From assembly GCF_014207905.1 (NCBI RefSeq), contig NZ_JACHLB010000009.1, positions 100,727-164,726 of the forward strand: DNA of 64,000 nucleotides, given 5' to 3'. Below are positions 7,689 to 17,224 of the stretch, one piece after another. The notes below the pieces were generated by a model. That model ran no database searches and was not told where the DNA came from. It saw only the letters and a program-made list of their open reading frames with translations. Numbering within the stretch: position 1 is the stretch's first letter; each line of letters starts with the position of its first letter. The translations under genes were made by a program, and so were the position numbers. Origin of the DNA: Flavobacterium notoginsengisoli (GTDB taxonomy: Bacteria; Bacteroidota; Bacteroidia; Flavobacteriales; Flavobacteriaceae).

Positions 7689-8494
7689 AGACTTTTTTCA
7701 AAACGGACTCTATAAACATGAAGTAGATTTTCTAAATCCTCAAGCGCTATATCTAAGTCGTTAATTTCAATTTTTTCATCATTAAAAGCCAAATACTGTT
7801 TTGCATTTTTTTGGTTTCTATCTAAAAAAACGCTGTCATTGTATATATCTTTCCATGAAACAAGTTCATCGTCTTTCAATTGTATTCCTTGAGCATTAAT
7901 TATAATCTGAGGTTTATTGTCGGATAGTTTTTTAATTTCTCCGTATATTAGGTATAAGCTCAAACCTATAAATAATAGTCCAAAATATTGTTTTATAAAT
8001 ACAAGAAAAATACCTGTTAAGCCGATAATTACATAAATAATTAATGAAAAAATTATTGAAGTTTTCGAATAGTATATTAGGGTTTCATTAGGAACTGAAA
8101 TGTCATCCTTGAAGATGTCTTTTTCTAGAAATTTCTTATCTAACTGTTTTAATTTTTGTTTTTGCAGATCGTTTTTAAATTCTGTTTTTTCTAACCAGTT
8201 TCCTTTTTCCCAAATCAATTTTTCTTCAACAGCTTTTCTCTGTAATTCGTGAACATTTCTAACATTTTCGTAAGCCCATATTTTCCAATTAGCTGCAAAA
8301 TAGCTCCATACTAGCCAGCCAGATATAAATCCAGAAAGAAAGCCAATAGGAAGAATAATCCATCCTTCTACTATTTTAGCATAAGTAAGGTAAATTGAAA
8401 CGAAGATAATGCTAAAAGTAACAATCATTGGCAAATGTTTTAATTGCCATCTGCCTTTGCTCAATGCTTGCTCTACAGTAATGTTTTCTTTCAT
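7685..8494 (-). CDS. Membrane protein of unknown function
   Basis: The 269-residue protein has two closely spaced hydrophobic segments at about residues 20-70, a charged cytoplasmic-type stretch, and two more hydrophobic segments at about 150-190. A C-terminal soluble part follows, with the pattern GIQLKDDELVSWKDI, which resembles the small PH-like domains seen in YcxB-type bacterial membrane proteins. I do not recognise a specific family or function. It overlaps the btuD stop by 4 nt in the opposite direction. Confidence 0.75.
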   Translation of the reverse strand: MKENITVEQALSKGRWQLKHLPMIVTFSIIFVSIYLTYAKIVEGWIILPIGFLSGFISGWLVWSYFAANWKIWAYENVRNVHELQRKAVEEKLIWEKGNWLEKTEFKNDLQKQKLKQLDKKFLEKDIFKDDISVPNETLIYYSKTSIIFSLIIYVIIGLTGIFLVFIKQYFGLLFIGLSLYLIYGEIKKLSDNKPQIIINAQGIQLKDDELVSWKDIYNDSVFLDRNQKNAKQYLAFNDEKIEINDLDIALEDLENLLHVYRVRFEKSL

Positions 8495-8549
8495 ATGCTT
8501 AAAGAAGGAGTTTAATTTGTATTATTATTCCGATTAAGCAAATAAACAA

Positions 8550-9008
8550 TTAAATTTTCTGTAATCCAATTTGTCTTTTAGCTTCGCCAACTACAAAAGC
8601 GACAGAATTGGCAATATTAAAAGAACGAATAAGTGGTGACATCGGAATTGTTAAATGATTTTCGAATCTCGCCATGAATTCCTTACTTAACCCAACACTT
8701 TCTTTCCCGAAAACCAGCCAATCGCCATCTTGAAATTCATTTTCCAAATACGATTTTTCAGAATGTGAACTCATTAAAAATACGCGAGAATGATCTGGAA
8801 TCTGTGCAATCCATTCTTCAACGTTTTGATATTCGGTAACATCAAGATGAACCCAATAATCCAATCCGGAACGTTTTAGATTTTTATCATTAATAACAAA
8901 TCCGAATGGATGAATTAAGTGCAATCGGCTTTCTGTGCCTACGCACAATCTTCCGATATTTCCAGTATTATTTGGTATTTCAGGTTCTACAAGAACTATA
9001 TTTAGCAT
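8550..9008 (-). CDS. trmL: tRNA (cytidine/uridine-34 2'-O)-methyltransferase
   Basis: SPOUT-fold enzyme that methylates the ribose at the wobble position of some tRNA-Leu species. The length of 152 residues is that of TrmL. Family blocks are VEPEIPNNTGNIGRLC at the N-terminus, LVFGKESVGL around residue 105, and SFNIANSVAFVVGEA near the C-terminus, which forms the knot that binds S-adenosylmethionine. It lies 22 nt downstream of the pseudouridine synthase gene on the same strand, so the pair is probably one RNA-modification operon. Confidence 0.95.
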   Translation of the reverse strand: MLNIVLVEPEIPNNTGNIGRLCVGTESRLHLIHPFGFVINDKNLKRSGLDYWVHLDVTEYQNVEEWIAQIPDHSRVFLMSSHSEKSYLENEFQDGDWLVFGKESVGLSKEFMARFENHLTIPMSPLIRSFNIANSVAFVVGEAKRQIGLQKI

Positions 9009-9030
9009 TATCGTTTATTTGTTAATTTGT

Positions 9031-9603
9031 TTAATCGTTTAATCGAAAATCCGAAACTTCTAAAACCTCGCCCGCTTTTAAGTTTTGCAAATATACATTT
9101 CCTATTCGTACACGAACCAAACGCAATGTTGGAAAACCTACAGCTGCAGTCATTTTTCTGACTTGGCGAAATTTCCCTTCTCTTACCGTGATTGAAGCCC
9201 AAGAAGTTGGACCATGACGTTCGTCTCTGATTTTTTTGGCTCTTACTCCAAAATCGGGAATTTCATTTACAATAAAAGCTTTGCTGGGTTTTGTTTTATA
9301 TTTTCCTCCGTCAAGTCCAATTTCTACACCTTTTTGTAATTTTTCAATAGCTTCAGGAGTAATTAAGCCGTCCACTTGAACATAATATTCTTTGTCGACT
9401 TTTTTGCTTCGCACGAGTTCGCTCATGTTTCCTTCGGTAGTCAGTAGAAGCAAACCTTCAGAATCTTCGTCGAGTCTTCCAATTGCCATTGTTCCTTCTG
9501 GAAAATCATGCAATTCGCCCAAAAGCTTTTTCTTTCTTTTTAATTCATAAATAAATTGGCTCAAATAGCCGTACGGTTTAAAAAGAATGAAGTGTCTGTG
9601 CAT
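9031..9603 (-). CDS. 23S rRNA pseudouridine synthase, RluE-like
   Basis: Member of the RsuA/RluE group (190 residues). The catalytic block is AIGRLDEDSEGLLLLTT around residue 40, with the nucleophile Asp in GRLD. It also has KEYYVQVDG and a C-terminal FRQVRKMTAAVGFPTLRLVR segment. There is no N-terminal S4 domain, and the HFILFKPYGYLSQF opening resembles RluE, which modifies U2457 of 23S rRNA in E. coli. The exact target is inferred. It is upstream of trmL. Confidence 0.9.
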   Translation of the reverse strand: MHRHFILFKPYGYLSQFIYELKRKKKLLGELHDFPEGTMAIGRLDEDSEGLLLLTTEGNMSELVRSKKVDKEYYVQVDGLITPEAIEKLQKGVEIGLDGGKYKTKPSKAFIVNEIPDFGVRAKKIRDERHGPTSWASITVREGKFRQVRKMTAAVGFPTLRLVRVRIGNVYLQNLKAGEVLEVSDFRLND

Positions 9604-9648
9604 TTTTAATTTTTTGCAAAGATAGTCTCTTTCTTAAAATGAAACCAA

Positions 9649-9855
9649 TTATTGCTTTTGCGCTTTCATTTTTTTCAGCCATTGATATATAAACCATACG
9701 GCGCTAAAAGCAAAAATCTCAAGTAAAGCCCAATAATAGTTTTGAAAAAAATCATGAAAATAGCTTCCAACAGAAATATAAATAGAAGCCATACAAATTT
9801 TGATTAAAATGAATTCGGCGTTTGACCAGCTGGTTTTGATTTTGAAGAAATTCAT
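9649..9855 (-). CDS. Small membrane protein, unknown
   Basis: The 68-residue ORF begins MNFFKIKTSW and has two hydrophobic helices at about residues 15-35 and 40-60, with a Lys/Gln-rich tail. It lies 45 nt upstream of the pseudouridine synthase on the same strand. I recognise no family. The hydrophobic pattern and the placement make a real gene likely but not certain. Confidence 0.55.
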   Translation of the reverse strand: MNFFKIKTSWSNAEFILIKICMASIYISVGSYFHDFFQNYYWALLEIFAFSAVWFIYQWLKKMKAQKQ

Positions 9856-10007
9856 AAGCTAAGAATTAAATTAAATCGTAAAATGTTGTAAATAAAGATA
9901 GTGAATTATGAAAAATGAACTGTTATAAACCCAAAGCAATGTTAAACCGCTTAGTTTTAAGATTTATAATTCGTAATATTAGGTAAGAAACTCAAAAGAA
10001 AAATGCC

Positions 10008-10382
10008 ATGGAAACGAATAAATTAGGAACAAAAAAGATAAACGGAACGCAAAAAAATATTGATGAATCTAAAGGAAAAAACGTTTCGCACGATAAAGAT
10101 TTAAAAGACGCAAAACTCAATAAAGAATTGGTGTCTGATAAAGATGGAGATAAAAAGATTGTGGAAAGAGCTAGAAACGAAAATGAGGATATTAAATCTA
10201 AAATTTCTAAAACGGATTCTAAAAATCCAAATGCAAATCGAGGTGTTTCAACTGAAGAAGAAGCCAATAAAACGGTAGAAAATAAAGATCGCAATTCTGA
10301 TATTACTCCAAACCGATATCCAAACTCTCATCCAGACAATCATGAAGATCGCGGAAACATGAAATTGGACGAAGACGAGTAA
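10008..10382 (+). CDS. Highly charged, probably disordered protein
   Basis: The 124-residue protein is very rich in Lys, Asp, Glu and Asn, with almost no hydrophobic residues and no signal peptide. It has repeated short polar motifs such as DKDGDKK and NPNANRGVSTEEEANK, and ends in an acidic tail. Such hydrophilic proteins are often stress-related, but this is only a compositional inference. It stands alone between a minus-strand gene and the SDR gene. A similar-style acidic protein is at 40559-40861. Confidence 0.7.
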   Translation: METNKLGTKKINGTQKNIDESKGKNVSHDKDLKDAKLNKELVSDKDGDKKIVERARNENEDIKSKISKTDSKNPNANRGVSTEEEANKTVENKDRNSDITPNRYPNSHPDNHEDRGNMKLDEDE

Positions 10383-10537
10383 TTTAAATACGAAATTTTC
10401 ATCAGAATAAAGTCATTTTAATATCAAATAACAAAACATTAGCGGTAAGCGTTAATCTTATTGTAAACTTGCTCTAAAGTGCCGTTTTCATTGATGTTCT
10501 TCGTAAATTAGAGGTATCAATTTAAAATATATAAAAA

Positions 10538-11290
10538 ATGGCACTTTTAGAAAATAAAGTAGCTTTTGTGTCTGGAGGCGGTTCAGGAATCGGACGAGCA
10601 GTTGCAGAAGCATACGCTCGAGAAGGAGCAAAAGTAGTAGTATCTGATATTAATGTAGATCACGGTGAAGAAACCGTAAAATATATAAAAGACAAAGGCG
10701 GAGAAGCTTTTTTTGTAAAGGGAGATTCGTCGAGTGCCGCTGATAATAAACATATGGTTGAGGTTACGGTTTCGAAATACGGTCGACTTGACATTGCTTG
10801 CAACAACGCAGGAATGGGTGGGCCTGCAAAACCAACTGGAGAATACGAACCAGAAGCTTGGGACAAAGTAATAGCGCTTAATCTAAGCGGTGTTTTTTAC
10901 GCTTGTCGTTATCAATTAGAGCAAATGGAAAAAAATGGAGGAGGAAGTATTGTCAACATCGCTTCAATTCATGGTCAGGTTGCAGCTCCAAACAGTGTTG
11001 CCTACACAGCAAGTAAACATGGTGTTGTTGGTTTGACTAAAAATATTGCAGTTGAATATGCTCAGAAAAATATTCGATGTAATGCTGTCGGACCAGGTTA
11101 TATAGAAACAGCTCTTTTAAAAGATAATTTAAATAAAGATATGATGAATGCGGTTGCCGCTAAATCGGCAATGAACCGTTTAGGAACTCCAGAAGAAATT
11201 GCCGAGTTGGTAGTTTTCTTAAATTCGGATAAATCATCATTCACAACAGGAAGTTATTTTATAGCCGATGGAGGTTATACAGCAGTATAA
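10538..11290 (+). CDS. SDR-family NAD(P)-dependent oxidoreductase
   Basis: Classical short-chain dehydrogenase of 250 residues. The cofactor motif is SGGGSGIGRAVAEAYA near residue 15 and the structural motif NNAG is near residue 90. The catalytic Ser is in NIASIHG, the Tyr-Lys pair is in AYTASKHG, and the PGYIET block follows. The C-terminus ends SYFIADGGYTAV. Substrate is unknown. The glucose 1-dehydrogenase or 3-oxoacyl-reductase type is a common label but cannot be settled here. A hairpin terminator follows at 11316. Confidence 0.92.
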   Translation: MALLENKVAFVSGGGSGIGRAVAEAYAREGAKVVVSDINVDHGEETVKYIKDKGGEAFFVKGDSSSAADNKHMVEVTVSKYGRLDIACNNAGMGGPAKPTGEYEPEAWDKVIALNLSGVFYACRYQLEQMEKNGGGSIVNIASIHGQVAAPNSVAYTASKHGVVGLTKNIAVEYAQKNIRCNAVGPGYIETALLKDNLNKDMMNAVAAKSAMNRLGTPEEIAELVVFLNSDKSSFTTGSYFIADGGYTAV

Positions 11291-11315
11291 TTTTTAGACT
11301 ACATAACAAAGTGAG

Positions 11316-11348
11316 AAGGCAGTAAACGAAAGTTTGCTGCTTTTTTTT
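11316..11348 (+). terminator. Rho-independent terminator after the SDR gene
   Basis: Hairpin AAGGCAGTAAAC-gaaa-GTTTGCTGCTT (one mismatch or bulge) is followed by a run of T, 26 nt after the stop codon. Confidence 0.75.
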
Positions 11349-11573
11349 GTAAGAAATATAGAGTTTTTAAAGGAGTTTCTCTAATAGTTTTGTTTTGAAT
11401 AATATTTGGTGTTTCTTCTTTTTGATTGATTTTATTTTAGTAACTTTAATATTGTCTTAAGGTTTTTTGAATAATATTGATAAATAAGCAAACGTTAAGT
11501 TTAAGGTTTTATAATATTGGCTTAACTTTAAAGGCGATAAATTTGACTTCTAAAAACTCTATTCTTTAACAGT

Positions 11574-14500
11574 ATGAAAAAACTTTACTTTTCGCGCCAG
11601 CTTCTGGCTTTTCTATGTTTGTTAGGTTGCTTTTCTGGAAATCTTTTTGCCCAGACAATGCCAACTCCACAAGCATTACCTTACACACAGAATTTTAATA
11701 CGCTAGCAGCGACGGCTACAGCGTATCCAGATGGATTTCAAGGGTGGACAGCTTCTACTTCTCCAGGTTCTGCATTTAATACTAGTGCAACCCTAGTTGC
11801 AGACAGAGCTCTTACAGCTAGTAGTTCAGCATCAATTACTAGTGGAAATTTTCATAATTATAATGGGAAAATAGGTTTCTTAAATAGCGGATCTTTAGAT
11901 TTAACTATTGCTTTCGCATTTTCTACAACTGGTCAAAGTGCTGTTCAAATTCAGTATGATGCGATGGTTATTCGTAATCCTTATGATGGAACTAATAACA
12001 CTCGTATAAACGAAATGGTGCTGCAATATAGAGTTGGGCAAACAAGTGATTTTACGACTTTACCAACAACATCTTATGTAAGCGGAACTACTTTGCAAAC
12101 AGGTTCAGGAGTAACAACTCCACAAAATCCGCAGACTATAAACGTTACTTTGCCCGCAGATTGCGATAATCAGCCTTTAGTGCAAATTAGATGGATTAGC
12201 AAACAAAACGGAGGAGGAGGTTCTAGACCGTCTTTTGCAATTGATAATATAAAAGTGGGAGGAGATTCAACTCCTCCAGTTAATGAATCAGGTTATCCAA
12301 AAGCTGTCGAAATTTTATCTGATGGTTTTGATTTTATCAATAAAATTAATGAAACAGGTAAAACATATTTCGTTTTAACTGCTTCAGGAAGCGCACAACC
12401 TACTCCAGCACAAGTAAAAGCTGGTTTTGATGCTACAGGAGTTGCAGCTTTACAGTCAGGATCATTGACAATTGCTGACAAATCTTTAGAGTATTCAAAA
12501 ATCTTTACTGGATTAACTTTAAATACAGGTTATATTGTTTATTCTGTTTCTGAAGACATTTCTGAAAATCTTCAAACAACAGTTAACAAATTAGAGGTTA
12601 CAACTGCGAATGCTTTAGTGCCTTCTATAAGAACTACAACCGCATCACTTAATTTTGGAAGTGTAGAACAAAATTTAGATTCAGCTAGTTTAAATTATCA
12701 AATTAAGGGAACAAATATTAGTGCTCCGGTAATTGTAACGGCAACGGCTAATTTTACAGTTTCAAAAGACAATACTACTTTCCAATCTTCTGTTTCTTAT
12801 GATGCAGTAGATTTTGCTTCAAATGCAACACCGACAGTTTATGTTCGCTTTAAACCAAGTGCTGCGGGTATTTTATCAGGAACAATAACACAAGAAGCTA
12901 CTGGCGCTTTGAGCAAAACAGTTGCTGTTTCTGGAATTGGAACGAATCCTTATATCCAAAATTTTGATGATCCGAATGTGCTTTCAAACAGCGGATGGAC
13001 ACAGTACAATGTTTCTGGACCTTTAAATAAATGGACTTACACCAATGTAACGCGAAATGTAAATTCTGGAACTGGTGCAGTTCTTATGAATGGTTTCTCA
13101 GATACAAATGTGCCAAGTAAAGATTGGTTAATTTCTCCAAAATTACGTTTAGATTCTTTTGGACAATTTCCATTATTGTCTTTTTACACTCGTAAATTCT
13201 ATGCTGGACCATCTTTAAAATTAATGGTTTCTACAAATTACGATGGTGTAAGCGATCCTACTTCGGCAACTTGGACAGAAATTGATGGTAATTTTCCAAC
13301 CGTTACAGGAAGTTATGTAAAATCGGAGTTCATCAATTTAGGAGCTTACAAAACAGATCATACTTATTTGGCTTGGGTTTACGAAACTACAGCTGGCGGA
13401 ACTAATAACGCTTCTGAATGGTCTTTTGATGATTTTGCTATTACAAACGAATCAGGTTACGTAGCTTCAAATCCAGTTTTAGATTTTGGAGATGTAGCTC
13501 AAAATACAGTTTCTGCGAGCCAGTCTTTTGCATTTAAAGCTGATGGTTACGGAGATTTAACTCTTACGGCTCCAGCTTCATATCAATTATCATTAGATAA
13601 TGCTTCATTTGCTTCAAGCATAGTAGTTCCTTCTGCGACAGCTGCTGCCGGAACTACACTTTACGCAAGATTTATTCCAACAACAAAAGAATTGAAAATT
13701 TCTGGTGTACTTACGGTAACTGGAACTTCATTAAACAAACAAATTGGTTCACTAACAGGTTCTTCTTTACCAAAAGCAGATACTTTTGATGTTGTGACTT
13801 ATAACTTAGAATTTTTCGGCGCTCCAACTTCTGCTTATGGTCCAGCAGACAAAACTTTACAGTTGGAAAATGTTTCTAAAGTGATGAACAAATTAGATGC
13901 AGACGTTTATGTTGTTCAAGAGGTTTCTAGCGATGCTCAGATTGATGCTTTAATTACAAAAATAAACGTAAATGGTAAGACATTCGAAAAATCAGTTTCA
14001 ACTTCTTGGTCTTATTCATGGGATCCAACTTCAGATCCGACTTTCCCGCCACAAAAATTAGTTGTTCTTTATAATACAAAAACAACTACATTGAAGAAAA
14101 CGCGTGTAATGTTTAAAGAGTTTTACGATGAACTACGCGCTGGTACAAAAACGCTAGCTAATTATCCTGGCGGATCTAGCAGCAGTTTCTTCTCGTCTGG
14201 ACGTTTGCCTTATATGGTAACTTTAGAAACGAATCTGAATGGAGTTAAAAATGAAATTAAGTTAATTGATCTTCACGCACGTGCAAATAGCGGAACAGAT
14301 ATTTCACGTTACAACATGCGTAAATACGATACGCAAGTTCTAAAAGATAGTTTAGATGCACATTATGCAGATTCAAATATCATTCTTTTGGGAGATTATA
14401 ATGATGACGTAAAAGCTTCTGTAATTGCTGGTCAGCCTTCTTCTTATGAAGCTTTTGTAAATGATACTAATAATTACAAAGCTTTGACTTTAGAAATCAG

Positions 14501-14981
14501 TCAAGCTGGTGCGTACAGTTTCTTAAGCTCAGGCGGATTCTTAGATCATATTACAATTTCTAATGAATTGTTTGATGATTATATTGCAAATTCAACAGCA
14601 GTTTATGACCCAAGAAATGATATAGCAAGTTATACGACAACAACTTCAGATCACGGACCTGTAATTGCTCGTTTCGAATTGAAACAAGATGTTTTGGCTG
14701 TTCCTGATTTTGGAGGTAAAAACAAATATGTTGTTCGTGCGTATCCAAATCCTGCAACCGATGTTGTTAATTTTGATTTGCAAACAGCACAAGGAAGAGA
14801 TTTAAAAATTAAACTTTATGATATCAACGGACATGTAATTGGAAATCCGATTAGCGTACAAAGCGAATCTGAAATTAGTACAGCAGTTATGTCTGTTCAC
14901 AATTTAGTTTCTGGATTCTATATTTACACAGTTACCGAAAACAACAAGGTGATTTTTAAAGATAAGATTATCAAAAAATAA
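11574..14981 (+). CDS. Secreted T9SS protein with endonuclease/exonuclease/phosphatase domain
   Basis: A 1135-residue extracellular protein. Residues 1-26 are a signal peptide ending in NLFAQ. Two beta-sandwich repeats begin with SLNFGSVEQN (about 360) and VLDFGDVAQN (about 640), with a choice-of-anchor-J-like module between them (about 455-630, PYIQNFDD). Residues about 737-1035 form an endonuclease/exonuclease/phosphatase fold: VVTYNLEFFG, VYVVQEVSS with the catalytic Glu, LIDLHARA, ILLGDYNDD and a final TTSDHGPV with the catalytic Asp-His. The C-terminal 85 residues (VRAYPNPATDVVNFDL to the IIKK end) are a type A T9SS sorting domain. It is probably an extracellular nuclease or phosphoesterase used for nutrient acquisition. 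A terminator follows. Confidence 0.93.
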   Translation: MKKLYFSRQLLAFLCLLGCFSGNLFAQTMPTPQALPYTQNFNTLAATATAYPDGFQGWTASTSPGSAFNTSATLVADRALTASSSASITSGNFHNYNGKIGFLNSGSLDLTIAFAFSTTGQSAVQIQYDAMVIRNPYDGTNNTRINEMVLQYRVGQTSDFTTLPTTSYVSGTTLQTGSGVTTPQNPQTINVTLPADCDNQPLVQIRWISKQNGGGGSRPSFAIDNIKVGGDSTPPVNESGYPKAVEILSDGFDFINKINETGKTYFVLTASGSAQPTPAQVKAGFDATGVAALQSGSLTIADKSLEYSKIFTGLTLNTGYIVYSVSEDISENLQTTVNKLEVTTANALVPSIRTTTASLNFGSVEQNLDSASLNYQIKGTNISAPVIVTATANFTVSKDNTTFQSSVSYDAVDFASNATPTVYVRFKPSAAGILSGTITQEATGALSKTVAVSGIGTNPYIQNFDDPNVLSNSGWTQYNVSGPLNKWTYTNVTRNVNSGTGAVLMNGFSDTNVPSKDWLISPKLRLDSFGQFPLLSFYTRKFYAGPSLKLMVSTNYDGVSDPTSATWTEIDGNFPTVTGSYVKSEFINLGAYKTDHTYLAWVYETTAGGTNNASEWSFDDFAITNESGYVASNPVLDFGDVAQNTVSASQSFAFKADGYGDLTLTAPASYQLSLDNASFASSIVVPSATAAAGTTLYARFIPTTKELKISGVLTVTGTSLNKQIGSLTGSSLPKADTFDVVTYNLEFFGAPTSAYGPADKTLQLENVSKVMNKLDADVYVVQEVSSDAQIDALITKINVNGKTFEKSVSTSWSYSWDPTSDPTFPPQKLVVLYNTKTTTLKKTRVMFKEFYDELRAGTKTLANYPGGSSSSFFSSGRLPYMVTLETNLNGVKNEIKLIDLHARANSGTDISRYNMRKYDTQVLKDSLDAHYADSNIILLGDYNDDVKASVIAGQPSSYEAFVNDTNNYKALTLEISQAGAYSFLSSGGFLDHITISNELFDDYIANSTAVYDPRNDIASYTTTTSDHGPVIARFELKQDVLAVPDFGGKNKYVVRAYPNPATDVVNFDLQTAQGRDLKIKLYDINGHVIGNPISVQSESEISTAVMSVHNLVSGFYIYTVTENNKVIFKDKIIKK

Positions 14982-15002
14982 TAAATCTTCACCATAAAAG
15001 GA

Positions 15003-15030
15003 AAGGCAGTCATTTAAAGACTGCCTTTTT
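15003..15030 (+). terminator. Rho-independent terminator of the T9SS gene
   Basis: Perfect 9-bp stem AAGGCAGTC (15003-15011) with GACTGCCTT (15019-15027), followed by a T-run. It also separates this gene from the convergent mepB gene, whose stop codon starts at 15031. Confidence 0.9.
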
Positions 15031-15558
15031 TTATGCGAATATTTTTTTTAGTCGATCGAAATCAATTTCATTATTTGTAAAATGAAAGAAGTAATCCAAT
15101 TGCCATTTTTGTGTTTTTTGAGCTTGTTTACTTGTCGTTTCGTCCCAAGGCGGATAAACTCTTGTTGCTCTAATTCCTTCTTTTGTTGCGGTAGAAAAAA
15201 CACCTTTTTCTAGTAAAATACTTTTCGGAAAAATAAATTGTCCCCAATCTTGATCTTTTCTAACGCTTACAATTACAAAATCAATTGCATCAGAATAATC
15301 AAAAGGTTCAATAATTCCAGAAGTATTACGCTTCCATAAAGTAACAAATTGGCCCGTTTTAGTTGGTGTTATTTTGGCTTCTCTGTAACAGATTTTTTTG
15401 TTGTTTAAAGAAAAACGAAAAGCACTGTATTCGTCACTTTCATCTTCTTTTTGAAGATTAGTTAATTCAAAACCAACTTTATCAAAAATAATTTCTTTAG
15501 CATTAAATAAGTCTTTTGAAATTGATTTTGAATTTATTTCAGAAATTGTAATGTCCAT
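15031..15558 (-). CDS. MepB-like family protein
   Basis: The 175-residue protein matches the MepB family by its conserved blocks: ICYREAKITPTKTGQFVTLW (about 60-80), FDYSDAIDFVIVSV (about 90), GQFIFPKSIL, and RVYPPWDETTSKQAQKTQ near the C-terminus. MepB in Staphylococcus is encoded beside the mepRA drug-efflux genes, but its biochemical role is not defined. The protein is cytosolic with no signal. Nothing in this neighbourhood points to drug export, so no function is assigned. Confidence 0.8.
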   Translation of the reverse strand: MDITISEINSKSISKDLFNAKEIIFDKVGFELTNLQKEDESDEYSAFRFSLNNKKICYREAKITPTKTGQFVTLWKRNTSGIIEPFDYSDAIDFVIVSVRKDQDWGQFIFPKSILLEKGVFSTATKEGIRATRVYPPWDETTSKQAQKTQKWQLDYFFHFTNNEIDFDRLKKIFA

Positions 15559-15604
15559 GAAAAATGAATTTTATTTTTTTTCTGAAAAGTACTACAAATT
15601 AAAC

Positions 15605-17224
15605 TTAGAAAGAAACATTTAAACCAAAATTTAAACCCCACTGAAACTGGTTGAAAGACTGATTGTTTAATGGATTAATATAATAATTCATTGCCGGTTC
15701 TACAAAAACATTTGTTTTTTTATAGACGCGATATTGAACCGTACTACTTAAAGTTGAACCATAAACATAATCGTTTGCAGTTACATTCTGTCCGATATTA
15801 TGACCGTCTAAAGCAACATTATTTGATATTAACTTACCAACAAAACCACCAGTATTTACATTTATACTGGCTTTATTTCGATTAAAAACAGAATAAGAAA
15901 CCTCAAGAGGCATTTCGATATATCTTAAATTCTGATCCAGTTTTCCACTTTGTATATTATCACTTTTTAGAGCTTCTTTCGTACTGTTTGAGATTAAAAT
16001 ATATTCTGAATTTCCCGCTACAGAAGCCGCATTATTACTTGCAGCAACTCCAGGTACAAAAAGAGTATTTCCTTTGGCACTTACATAAGATACGTTGGCA
16101 ACACTTTGTCCTAATTCATTCAATTTAAATCCAGAACTAACAGCCCATTTGTTGCTAATATTATATTTGGTTTTAACTCCGTATGAATTCGATTGTTTAG
16201 AATCGTTTACGTTGCCTAAAGTTTTTTCGTTTTTAGTGTTTTCAGAACTTGCTACACCAGCAAAAACTGCCAAAGCCCATCTGTCTTTTAAATCCAGTTT
16301 TTTATCTTTTTTCTCTTTCTTATCCTTTTTCTCTTCTAAAGGCAAAATACCTTTTTCTAAGTTTTGAAGTTCTGCAAGTTGTACAGAATCTTGTTTAGTT
16401 AAAGGCATTCCAAATTTTGAATTCTCTTTTCCAACAGTGTTTGCTATTTTTTCAGCATTATTGTTTTTAGGATTATTCAAGTTTTGTTTAGAATTACCGT
16501 TGTTTACAAAAGCATTATTGTTGTTAAGAGCTAAATTTTTGTTGTTTTTTGGAATAAACTGTTCATCAAAAATCGAATTTGAAAGCTGTTTTTGAGCTGT
16601 CGAATTAAATTTACTTGGTTTACCAAAAGCAATCCTTTCTTCCGAAATTCCTTTGTTTGCTGTTTTTTTGTTTTTTTCTAAAGGAGATTTCGCAGAAGAT
16701 TTAACCGTTGTTTTTTCTTCTGAAGCAATAAAATTCTGATTGGAGAAATTTTGATTTGGAGTATTTCTATTGATTTTATCCTCTGATTTAGAATTGCTAT
16801 TTGTTTCCTTGCTTTTTGAATCCGAATGAGCAACAGCATTTTCTTGATTTTGATTTGGCTGTTGATTATCTAATTGTTCTTTTGTTGATACAACCTCATT
16901 TGCTGTTGTATCTAAAGTTTTATCAGCATTTTCATCAGATGTTGTTTTGTTATGCTGATTTTTATTGTTGTCTAGAACTACGCTATTAGTATCAAAACCG
17001 CCATTGTTTAAATTGTTGTTTTGAGGCGAACCAGTAAAATATAAAATTGAAGGCAGAAGCAGCCCCAATAATAAGCATGCAGCAGCCGACCACCAAAGAA
17101 TAGCTCTCTTCTTCTTTTTAGGTTTATCTAGTTTTTCTTCAATCTGACCCCACAATTCTGGAGGCGGAACACTCGAAAAGTCTTCCATTGATGAAAAAAT
17201 ATCTTCTATTTTATGCTTCTTCAT
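15605..17224 (-). CDS. Predicted dual-membrane-spanning anti-sigma factor with C-terminal outer-membrane barrel
   Basis: The 539-residue protein overlaps the upstream sigma gene by 4 nt. Residues 1-40 are a short cytoplasmic domain (EDIFSSMEDFSSVPPPELWG, then a Lys run). Residues 41-64 are one strong transmembrane helix. Residues about 70-310 are an Asn/Lys/Gln/Ser-rich linker of low complexity. Residues about 315-539 alternate as beta strands and end in LNFGLNVSF, with the terminal Phe typical of outer-membrane barrels. This order matches the dual-membrane-spanning anti-sigma (Dma) proteins that I recall being described in Bacteroides: sigma binding in the cytosol, helix in the inner membrane, linker through the periplasm, barrel in the outer membrane. 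The topology is inferred from sequence only. Confidence 0.8.
   Translation of the reverse strand: MKKHKIEDIFSSMEDFSSVPPPELWGQIEEKLDKPKKKKRAILWWSAAACLLLGLLLPSILYFTGSPQNNNLNNGGFDTNSVVLDNNKNQHNKTTSDENADKTLDTTANEVVSTKEQLDNQQPNQNQENAVAHSDSKSKETNSNSKSEDKINRNTPNQNFSNQNFIASEEKTTVKSSAKSPLEKNKKTANKGISEERIAFGKPSKFNSTAQKQLSNSIFDEQFIPKNNKNLALNNNNAFVNNGNSKQNLNNPKNNNAEKIANTVGKENSKFGMPLTKQDSVQLAELQNLEKGILPLEEKKDKKEKKDKKLDLKDRWALAVFAGVASSENTKNEKTLGNVNDSKQSNSYGVKTKYNISNKWAVSSGFKLNELGQSVANVSYVSAKGNTLFVPGVAASNNAASVAGNSEYILISNSTKEALKSDNIQSGKLDQNLRYIEMPLEVSYSVFNRNKASINVNTGGFVGKLISNNVALDGHNIGQNVTANDYVYGSTLSSTVQYRVYKKTNVFVEPAMNYYINPLNNQSFNQFQWGLNFGLNVSF

Noticed and set aside
9008..9202. Minus-strand ORF of 64 residues over the pseudouridine synthase
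   Set aside because: It is in a different frame within the strongly supported RluE-like gene.
15691..16989. Plus-strand ORFs opposite the barrel-type anti-sigma gene
   Set aside because: They are shadows of the low-complexity Asn/Lys region and have no family pattern or start signal.
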